The position numbers were made by a program, and so were the translations under genes. Under the pieces are notes generated by a model, which searched no databases, was not told where the DNA came from, and saw nothing but the letters and a program-made list of their open reading frames with translations. From Prostheceraeus crozeri (lineage: Eukaryota; Platyhelminthes; Polycladida; Euryleptidae), in contig CAJQUW010016957.1 of assembly GCA_907163375.1 (NCBI GenBank), positions 124,001-188,000 on the forward strand: a stretch of DNA of 64,000 nucleotides. The letters are read 5' to 3'. This document shows positions 61,001 through 64,000 of the stretch, piece by piece. Numbering within the stretch: the stretch's first letter is position 1; the number at the start of each line of letters is the position of its first letter.

Positions 61001-63159
61001 CCGTGAGATGTGTTCTTTATATATAGCGTAGCAAGCTTCTTATTTTTACACTCGATAAGAGGTTTATTCAATGGGATGTTAAAAGAAGTATTAAATGAAA
61101 CATTTTATTTCTCTATGCAATTGAAGGACAAGACAAACACGACTTCCTAGATTTTTTCATTTCCTCCTGAAAAGCTCATGATGGCCATACCCAGATGTTT
61201 TTTCTGATCGAAATTCGCCGATTCAGGAGAGGCACCAAATTCATGGCCGAAATCCGGAAGATTCTCTTCCTTGATTTAAGAAGTAATGGGAGAATAGCTG
61301 CATAGGTCCAATTTCGTACTTTTTCGAACCAAGGCCCGCATTTCTAACCATTTCGTACTGGTTCGAAATTTCGTACCAAGTGGTCACCCAGGACAATACC
61401 GAAGTATGCGAAGGAGCTCCGTGAATTCCGTAAGTCGTCTTTTCGTCCTTTTCCGCAAGTATCACACGGAGGTCTTTCCCATATGTAACGCCACCAAAAT
61501 CTTATTGTTACCGAAGGGTCTAGTGATCCACATAATCAGTAACTGATTTTGAGGAGTCCTTCAATTCTCTACTAATATTTGTTTGCTTCGAGTTCATATA
61601 CTAAACAGGAAATCGACTTACTGTGGAGAGGATGGGCACCATAAGCAACTGAAGTTGCAGCAGGATGGACATTGCCATTAGTCCCCGACATCGAAGGAGG
61701 CGAAGACCGAGAAGGACCACTAACACTGGTTACAGTCGTTGTCTGTAAAGTATGATGCGACGACACGGAAGCAACAGAGTTAGAAGGAGAAGGTCCATTC
61801 GTGGGAATTCGATATGGGACACTATGGGGAGGATGAGCAGACTGACCCATTATCTCGGGTGGGGCGGCGAGGGAGGGTCCACGAGGTGGTCCATTAGGAT
61901 TCTGATATCGTCCATGTGCTGGGATAGGATGTGGAAACAAGAATAAGGGAGGTGGGTTCGCTTGAAGTGTCGGCCCATGGCCAGGATTGGCATTCGGATA
62001 TCCCATTGTTGTCGATGGCAAGTACGCGGTAACAGCAGCAGCAGCCATCATTCTAGGATCATGAGCCGGATGAGCGTGATGATTCCACGAACCGTTGTGC
62101 AATGAACGACTAGCCATACCGCCACGATCACCACGTGAGCCCATACGCCGATTTTCATTGCGACCTGTTTCATACTCAGGAGGACGGTTTCCTGAAATAA
62201 AAAATTGAAATTGTGACTGTTACGCATAGCAACTTTGCTTTCTGGCAGTGTGAAAGGCGCATTCCGGGCAAATTCGTTTATGATTTTATTGTCTTAAAGC
62301 AAGTTTATAACATCAGCTGCCACTTCTTTCTATGCGTATCCGGCACTAGTGCTCTGCAACAATTTGCCTTACGAGATATCTGATTGTCTAACACTCGTGA
62401 AGATGTCGGCTGTGATACGCACCACTGTCTGCAGGCGTCGTGTGCAGTGAATGAAAGCCGATTTCACGAGGAAGCACAGTGGAGGCCAATAGGAAAGCAG
62501 TCATTTATGAATGGCGACATGGACCGGATGAATGAAGATGGATTTTGCCGTGGTTTATAAACCTTCTCATACGCAGTTGTAAACATGTAGACGGTAAAAT
62601 TTATTGATGCACATCATACAGTGAGATCATTTTAGTTTGCTAGTGACGCTGAATTGTGACCGATGATAGAAAGCAATCCCCCATCAACTACGCAAGCATA
62701 ATGCACACTTATAAACGCTTTTATGCAGACCTTATATAAATTTGTCACTGCCTACGAAATGATTAGATTTATTGCTACACACGGAAGGTTTTCATTGGCC
62801 AGTATCAGAGAACGACTGAATTATCTCTCACAGAAATTTATTGGCGAATTGTATTACAAATTGCCCGACGTTGCGTGTCGCAGACACATACTCATGGAAC
62901 TTTGGTGAATCAAATATATTGACAACACATGCTTACATAGGCCTATCATGGATACTAATCACCGATAATTACCATTCACCAGCTCGTGTTTACGGTTAAT
63001 AGACGGTTTGTGAAGGTCAATGAGATTGGCTTCAGAAATCCAAGTAGGTCCTTGGAAAGGGTCAGACTGACAATCATGGAAATCAATGCTAAAGTCATCA
63101 GCAGATAGTAGAGAATCAGGATGGTTGTTGATTATGTGTTCAGAAATTGCACTCCTATG
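30873..63159 (-). CDS. LARP1: La-related protein 1 (LARP1), 11 exons, 5' end outside window
   Basis: Exons, 5' to 3': 63159-62973, 62191-61622, 57116-56863, 48926-48649, 48571-48409, 48347-48167, 45801-45596, 36466-36080, 34784-34462, 31953-31407, 31043-30873. They sum to 3267 nt = 1088 codons plus TAA, and every junction keeps phase. A Pro/Ser/His-rich N-part precedes the La motif (residues about 420-495, [20 protein letters not shown]), a linker with [10 protein letters not shown] and IRHPGGDR, and the C-terminal DM15 region (about 878-1032: [30 protein letters not shown]). The counterparts of human cap-pocket residues R840, F844, R847, R879, Y883, E886 and Y922 are all present. LARP1 binds the cap and TOP motif of ribosomal-protein mRNAs downstream of mTORC1 and binds poly(A) through its La motif (established for human). 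The gene name is secure; upstream exons are missing here. Confidence 0.93.
31407..31953 (-). CDS. LARP1: LARP1 DM15 exon
   Basis: 547 nt. Acceptor ATTTTCATTTTCAG, donor AAT|GTGAGT. Encodes [12 protein letters not shown] followed by the three DM15 helical repeats, the 5' cap/TOP-binding module, all on one exon. Key helices: [49 protein letters not shown]. The most conserved part of the gene. Confidence 0.95.
32735..33420 (+). mobile_element. RTE-type LINE C-terminal fragment
   Basis: Plus-strand frame with [44 protein letters not shown], then (after one in-frame TGA at 33052-33054) [56 protein letters not shown]. This is the C-terminal region of RTE/BovB-like reverse transcriptases, after the YADD domain. 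The catalytic region is absent, so it is a 5'-truncated copy. It is better preserved than the 9.6-kb relic and of a different subfamily. Confidence 0.8.
33869..34250. repeat. MITE with GGGCGCTTGGTA ends and internal hairpins
   Basis: GGGCGTTTGGT at the left and ACCAAGCGCCCC at the right are inverted, and further copies of GGGCGCTTGGTACA/TGTACCAAGCGCCC occur inside (near 34027 and 34125), so the sequence can fold into several hairpins. Non-coding. Confidence 0.5.
34462..34784 (-). CDS. LARP1: LARP1 exon before the DM15 exon
   Basis: Acceptor TTCTTTATTTCAG, donor TGGAG|GTAATG, 323 nt, phase 0 in and phase 2 out. Contains [14 protein letters not shown] and [20 protein letters not shown], matching 'RKRKTRHSSNPPLESHVGWVMDSREHRPRT' in human LARP1. 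A Ser-rich stretch ([18 protein letters not shown]) precedes it. Confidence 0.88.
34785..36079 (-). other. LARP1 intron with one MITE
   Basis: The MITE at 34916-35398 lies at the 5'-splice-distal end. The remaining ~680 bp shows nothing recognisable. Confidence 0.55.
34916..35398. repeat. Tc1/mariner-type MITE, ACCGTATATACTCGCATATAA ends
   Basis: Perfect TIR of about 26 bp (ACCGTATATACTCGCATATA... / ...TATATGCGAGTATATACGGT) flanked by TA. Extra copies of the internal word CGGCTTATATGCG occur inside near both ends. About 480 bp, non-coding. The end sequence resembles a widely distributed animal MITE type. Confidence 0.8.
36080..36466 (-). CDS. LARP1: LARP1 middle exon (HPGGDR block)
   Basis: 387 nt, phase 0 at both ends. 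Acceptor TTTTTTTTAATTTCAG, donor AAG|GTAAAC. Encodes [42 protein letters not shown] and [17 protein letters not shown], matching 'ILIVTQTPHYMRRHPGGDRTGNHTSRAK...VNMISREQFDTL' of human LARP1. The frame runs open past the donor to 36017, but the splice keeps phase with the next exon. Confidence 0.9.
37180..37430 (-). mobile_element. RTE-type LINE tail fragment
   Basis: The complementary strand encodes [20 protein letters not shown] followed by a decayed stretch, matching the 'R-S-K-x-R-W-A-G-H' block near the C-terminus of RTE-like reverse transcriptases. Short and frameshifted, boundaries approximate. Confidence 0.45.
38646..39062. repeat. 54-bp minisatellite, about 7 units
   Basis: Unit ACGATATTACACCCGAATTT...TTCAATAATAAAAACGATAAGTACC, period 54 bp with a few point changes and small indels at the right. 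The period is a multiple of three, so the complementary strand gives an open 18-residue repeat frame ([18 protein letters not shown]); this is a shadow, not a gene. Confidence 0.9.
39069..39607. repeat. inner inverted repeat, ~120-bp arms
   Basis: The left arm begins GATAGTAACGAAACGA and runs through GTGTACAAATGACTAAAAT to GCAAGTAGTGG (to about 39190). The right arm (about 39475-39607) is its inverted partner with several differences. Spacer about 285 bp. Possibly the core of the surrounding foldback element or an older insertion within it. Confidence 0.65.
40052..40345. repeat. two-unit ~143-bp tandem duplication
   Basis: AAATCGGTAATTTGACCCGA and the following ~80 bp recur 143 bp further on, nearly unchanged. 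Built from the same AATCGGGT words as the element ends. Confidence 0.75.
41329..42717 (+). mobile_element. Tc1/mariner-superfamily element with perfect 29-bp TIRs, decayed transposase
   Basis: CAGTGCGTTCATAAAGTCAC (29 bp in all, 41329-41357) is exactly repeated inverted at 42689-42717, with TA on both outer sides. 1389 bp. The interior carries a frameshifted plus-strand transposase: [18 protein letters not shown] near 41620-41690, a block with [10 protein letters not shown] and [13 protein letters not shown] near 42030-42140, [11 protein letters not shown] near 42265, SPRSPDLNV near 42350, and [18 protein letters not shown] near 42510-42570. These match IS630/Tc1/mariner DDE transposases of the NPHE..KPLH type. 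Non-functional; several frameshifts and stops. Confidence 0.85.
43141..43182. repeat. perfect 18-bp-stem hairpin
   Basis: TGTTCCAGTTATAAATCC, 6-nt loop, GGATTTATAACTGGAACA. The word TATAACTGGAACATT recurs once more near 43207, and TTAAATATTTTGTT...AACAAAATATTTAA follows, so several small inverted repeats cluster within 120 bp. Confidence 0.8.
43440..45115. repeat. zone with repeated GTGACG(C/T)ACGTGA words
   Basis: ACGTGACGCACGTGA (43452), GTGACGTACGTGA (43817), CGTCACGCACGAACG (44922) and TGTGACGCACGTGACG (45090) recur over 1.7 kb, and GTTCGTGCGTGACG (43626) is the inverse of the 44922 word. Perhaps subterminal repeats of a decayed DNA element. A minus-strand 80-codon very basic frame (44405-44647; [20 protein letters not shown]...) sits inside and is unidentified. 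Confidence 0.35.
45596..45801 (-). CDS. LARP1: LARP1 exon ([11 protein letters not shown] block)
   Basis: 206 nt. Acceptor GAATTTCGTTTTTTGCAG, donor AAG|GTAAGC. The first two bases complete an Asp codon with the previous exon. Encodes an acidic/Ser-rich stretch then [19 protein letters not shown], corresponding to 'SENWIEVKKRPRPSPA' of human LARP1. Confidence 0.88.
45830..47697. mobile_element. piggyBac-like TTAA-flanked element
   Basis: TTAA+CCCATTTA at the left (45830) and TAAATGGG+TTAA at the right (to 47697), with subterminal inverted words (CGTAACGATTTCGTTACAATGGCG; CGAAAACGTTACACTGGCGC). TTAA duplication plus CCC... ends is the piggyBac pattern. I find no recognisable transposase, so it is non-autonomous or too decayed. 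It sits in the LARP1 intron, its end 28 bp upstream (in gene sense) of an exon. Confidence 0.6.
48167..48347 (-). CDS. LARP1: LARP1 exon after the La motif
   Basis: 181 nt. Acceptor ATGTTGTTTTAG, donor GAAG|GTGAGA. Encodes [27 protein letters not shown], and [18 protein letters not shown], matching the 'EEPEKWPLP...CPEFVPRQ' stretch after the La motif in human LARP1. Confidence 0.88.
48409..48571 (-). CDS. LARP1: LARP1 La-motif exon (second half)
   Basis: 163 nt. Acceptor CTTCCTTTGCAG, donor GAG|GTATGT. Encodes [20 protein letters not shown] and [18 protein letters not shown], the winged-helix La motif that binds poly(A)/TOP RNA. The Gln, Tyr and Asp residues that line the RNA pocket are kept (Q before IEFYF, Y of FYFS, D of LRDD). 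Confidence 0.93.
48649..48926 (-). CDS. LARP1: LARP1 exon, Pro-rich linker and start of the La motif
   Basis: 278 nt. Acceptor TTGCTACTTTCAG, donor CAGAT|GTAAGT. Encodes a Pro/Ser/Gly-rich linker with an 8-Pro run (GGA-rich on the plus strand near 48705-48728) and then [13 protein letters not shown], the first helix of the La motif, completed by the next exon. Confidence 0.9.
49372..51250 (-). mobile_element. Penelope-like retroelement fossil, copy B (minus strand)
   Basis: Minus-strand blocks typical of Penelope-like RT: an N-terminal domain ([19 protein letters not shown]...), [36 protein letters not shown], motif [19 protein letters not shown], motif [12 protein letters not shown], and [20 protein letters not shown]. 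The copy is broken at a few points and its 3' end (with the nuclease region) is missing. It is the inverted twin of copy C. Age: young, since the two copies are nearly identical in translation over long stretches. Confidence 0.85.
52555..53954 (-). mobile_element. young RTE-type LINE, 5'-truncated, 14-bp target duplication
   Basis: 1400-bp insertion flanked by ACTATAGATATGTT at 52541-52554 and 53955-53968. The minus-strand 3' end is a (GATGAT)n tail, as in RTE elements. One continuous frame (53939-52623, 438 codons) has RT motif [21 protein letters not shown], motif [19 protein letters not shown], motif C LYADDIVL, then an inserted Cys-rich zinc-finger-like block ([28 protein letters not shown]) and the C-terminal blocks [25 protein letters not shown]. 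No endonuclease domain remains. The exact duplication and open frame indicate a recent insertion. Confidence 0.92.
52623..53939 (-). CDS. RTE reverse transcriptase, C-terminal 438 codons
   Basis: Open frame of the 52555-53954 LINE, covering the RT domain from the '[14 protein letters not shown]' block (motif 0-2) through the FVDLEKAFD and YADD catalytic motifs, a PHD/zinc-ribbon-like CxxC...CxxC...HxxC...CxxC block between RT and tail, and the conserved tail. A full RTE ORF2 has an N-terminal APE endonuclease of about 250 residues, lost here through 5' truncation, so the copy cannot mobilise itself. Confidence 0.85.
   Translation of the reverse strand: MDESQFGFMPGKGTTDAIFVLRRLQEEYMDKDKKLFMCFVDLEKAFDRVPRRVLEWAMRKKGLTEVIVRAVMSLYDGARTQVRSGSKLSDVFSVEVGVHQGSVLSPLLFAIVMDVVTGDAREGPLAEMLYADDIVLTSESLDGLRVKFAKWREALESKGMKVNISKTKVMMSGSEGERVKSKRDPCGVCGKRVMKNSVLCTKCGLWIHGRCAKVKKVTSNLARNFSCERCLGSGGDDVMGTEELCQGIETVRAFCYLGSRVNASGGCEAAVTARVRLGWMRFREIIELLLGRRFSLELKGMVYRSCVRSVMLYGSETWCLRENEMNILRRAERAMCGAKLKDRKNSTILMDMLGLKEEIGNLAKASGVRWYGHVLRREDDNVLQKALHLQVEGERKRGRSKRMWRNQVEEEMKTAGLKKEDALNRSRWREGVRKISLP
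54535..55830 (+). mobile_element. Tc1/mariner-superfamily element (DD41D) with ~106-bp TIRs
   Basis: CAGGGTGAG... at 54535 and ...CTCACCCTG at 55830, flanked by TA. The TIRs (54535-54640 and 55725-55830) are almost identical over 106 bp. The interior has a partial transposase (54803-55488). About 1.3 kb in all, so internally deleted at the transposase 5' side. Confidence 0.92.
54803..55488 (+). pseudogene. partial DD41D transposase
   Basis: [19 protein letters not shown], then catalytic [11 protein letters not shown] (first D), [11 protein letters not shown] (second D) and [15 protein letters not shown] (third D). I count 41 residues between the second and third D, the DD41D spacing of the rosa/visitor-like branch. 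One missing base just after FFLW shifts the frame; the expected tail ([27 protein letters not shown], stop TGA 55486-55488) is still readable in the next frame. The N-terminal DNA-binding helix-turn-helix region (about 150 residues) is absent. Confidence 0.85.
56494..56695. repeat. hairpin repeat, ~72-bp arms
   Basis: TTCCACAAGTCGAATCAGTA...TTTAAGTGAAAAAGTAAAAC (56494-56565) pairs with GTTTTACTTTTTCACTTAAA...TTGACTTGTGGAA (56620-56695), with a few mismatches and a 54-nt loop. A short foldback MITE, non-coding. Confidence 0.85.
56863..57116 (-). CDS. LARP1: LARP1 N-part exon (Pro/His-rich)
   Basis: 254 nt. Acceptor TTTATTTAATTTCAG, donor CATCAG|GTATGT. Starts two bases into a codon (A+AC = Asn with the previous exon). 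Encodes [40 protein letters not shown], and [17 protein letters not shown]. Low conservation, but phase and composition fit the Pro-rich stretch ahead of the La motif. Confidence 0.78.
58005..58490 (-). pseudogene. unclassified transposon-gene relic
   Basis: The minus strand reads [20 protein letters not shown], then (after a stop) [23 protein letters not shown], and a shifted, strongly charged [24 protein letters not shown] tail. The order 'VERxFSxNK...ITKxMLxxxRxAxxxYxxxLexxK' occurs at the C-terminus of uncharacterised transposon-encoded proteins in cnidarians and molluscs that I recall. Several frameshifts; host origin is less likely. Confidence 0.35.
60323..61391. repeat. candidate TIR element (CAGGGTGACCACTT ends)
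   Basis: CAGGGTGACCACTTCACC...AAATTTCGAACC at the left is mirrored by GGTTCGAAATTTCGTACCAAGTGGTCACCCAG at the right (one terminal mismatch). The interior holds a G10 run near 60430 and two tandem arrays. The flanks (GATAAT / GACAAT) only resemble a duplication. Confidence 0.4.
60690..60895. repeat. 50-68-bp tandem repeat, ~3.5 units
   Basis: The unit core TAGAATTTTGATGTATTATAA then AGCGTCGCATGCGAAACCTC, with or without a TGAGTATATA spacer, is repeated at about 60703, 60749, 60812 and (partial) 60881. Right after it, 60905-61005 carries a second short repeat (TTCTCATCNTCTTTCTATCT-like, three units). Confidence 0.85.
61622..62191 (-). CDS. LARP1: LARP1 N-part exon (Gly/Pro/Ser/His-rich)
   Basis: 570 nt. 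Acceptor TTTTTTATTTCAG, donor CCACA|GTAAGT. Encodes [20 protein letters not shown], a poly-Ala patch, [20 protein letters not shown] and Ser-rich sequence: a disordered, RG-containing region as in the N-terminal half of LARP1. Phase is 2 nt in and 1 nt out, matching its neighbours. Confidence 0.82.
62192..62972 (-). other. LARP1 intron
   Basis: 780 bp, no recognisable content. Confidence 0.5.
62973..63159 (-). CDS. LARP1: probable LARP1 upstream exon
   Basis: A 187-nt open segment on the minus strand between an AG (ATGAGCATCGCAG|CAT) and a donor GTGAATG|GTAATT. Encodes [40 protein letters not shown] and NRKHELVNG. It leaves one base that forms Gly with the next exon, so phases agree. The protein itself is not recognisably conserved; the call rests on open frame, splice sites and phase. 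Alternative: a non-coding stretch that is open by chance. Confidence 0.55.
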
Positions 63160-64000
63160 CTGCGATGCTCATGAAATCATTAATAGAAAGGGCGGTTAGT
63201 AGAGCCGATACAGGCACCGTGACACTAATTTATACAGTTTAATTGAAACTATACAGTATAATACCAATTTGATCGAAATTCGAACAATTCGGTGTACTGG
63301 TCCGAGGACCGTGCAAGCAGAAGAACCGGCTCACCGCGCACAGCCCTATTCATTATCATTCCATGCGAAGTTGTTAGTGCTGTTGGGAGAAATGCTTTTG
63401 CGAGGATAGCATTTGAGGCCATTATCACAGTCTTTTTTTAGAGTACAGTGCATCTTCGATTCTCCGGACGCAATTTCAGAATCCGTTCGATTCTCCGTGA
63501 TTCCATGTACATACATGGAATCGAATGCTCATTTTAGCATTGCTCTCCTCTTTAGGTAACACATACACGAAGTACTCTTGCTTTACCAGCAATTAATTTT
63601 TGCTCAATGTGCGGTTCTCGCCTGAGTCAAATAATAGGCAAGCAGCTAAATGATTGGAGCATTCTTAAGTAGGTTATGCATGCTAGTCAAAGCTGGGATA
63701 CAGCTCTGATAAATCACTTTCAATTCATGGTCTCAGTTCACGGTCATTGTTTGTGTACGTGCATTTATGTGCTTTAATAGGAACGACAGTGAATATATAG
63801 CAGACATGTACAATTGATGCTCATAATTTCATTAAAGTCGAAGAATCGGAATCAAATATATCAAGTATTACATTCAAGGTAGATATGCAGGATGGATATA
63901 TACATACAGATTATATGGATATATGTAGATCATATTGTACGGGGATCTTGGTATATAATCAAATGTCTTTGACCTAAGCCCACAAGCTTTTGCTAACATG
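63160..64000 (-). other. 5' intron of LARP1 (partial), right edge
   Basis: No further exon recognised. A perfect 11-bp hairpin (GATTCCATGTA/TACATGGAATC, 63499-63522) lies beside CAGTGCATCTTCGATTCTCC, which looks like a single mariner/pogo-type transposon end. Confidence 0.45.

Larger units (their letters stand above)
57117..61621 (-). other. LARP1 intron with a transposase-like relic and tandem repeats
   Basis: Holds the relic at 58005-58490 and the candidate TIR element with tandem repeats (60323-61391). 57117-58004 and 58491-60322 show nothing that I recognise. Confidence 0.5.

Overview
This is an AT-rich metazoan nuclear window, most likely from an invertebrate. It holds two spliced protein-coding genes with classic GT...AG introns, plus Penelope-like and RTE-type retroelements, Tc1/mariner-, hAT- and piggyBac-like DNA transposons and many foldback/MITE repeats. 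I cannot assign a phylum from sequence alone. There is no sign of bacterial gene organisation and I see no rRNA, tRNA or CRISPR.

Layout: (1) 1-14.2 kb is gene-poor. It has a hAT transposase relic at the left edge, a palindromic MITE near 3.4-4.1 kb, and a Penelope-like fossil at 9.3-11.85 kb that is interrupted by an RTE-type LINE relic. (2) 14.2-21.2 kb, + strand: a GID8 homologue (LisH-CTLH-CRA subunit of the CTLH/GID ubiquitin ligase) in three coding exons, 294 residues, all splice phases consistent, with a poly(A) signal. (3) 21.8-27.3 kb is repeat-made intergenic DNA: an 854-bp foldback with ~370-bp arms, then a 4.5-kb hAT-like element with 8-bp target duplications that contains a second TIR-bounded element rich in ACGTG/CACGTG repeats. 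(4) 30.9-63.2 kb, - strand: the larger part of a LARP1 gene. Eleven exons join in frame to 1088 codons plus stop and include the La motif and the DM15 cap-binding region; the 5' exons lie beyond the right edge.

The LARP1 introns are repeat traps. They hold an RTE relic, two MITEs, a 1.9-kb foldback with a 54-bp minisatellite, a mariner-like element with perfect 29-bp TIRs, a piggyBac-like TTAA element ending 28 bp from a LARP1 splice acceptor, a large inverted pair of near-identical Penelope-like copies (one split by a young RTE insertion exactly at its RT motif C), and a second mariner-type element with a DD41D spacing.

The two host genes converge (GID8 on +, LARP1 on -). Both act after transcription: GID8 scaffolds a ubiquitin ligase and LARP1 controls translation and stability of TOP mRNAs. 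The sequence gives no evidence that they are functionally linked. I do not see a clear new gene system. The most unusual signals are the nested and palindromic transposon structures.
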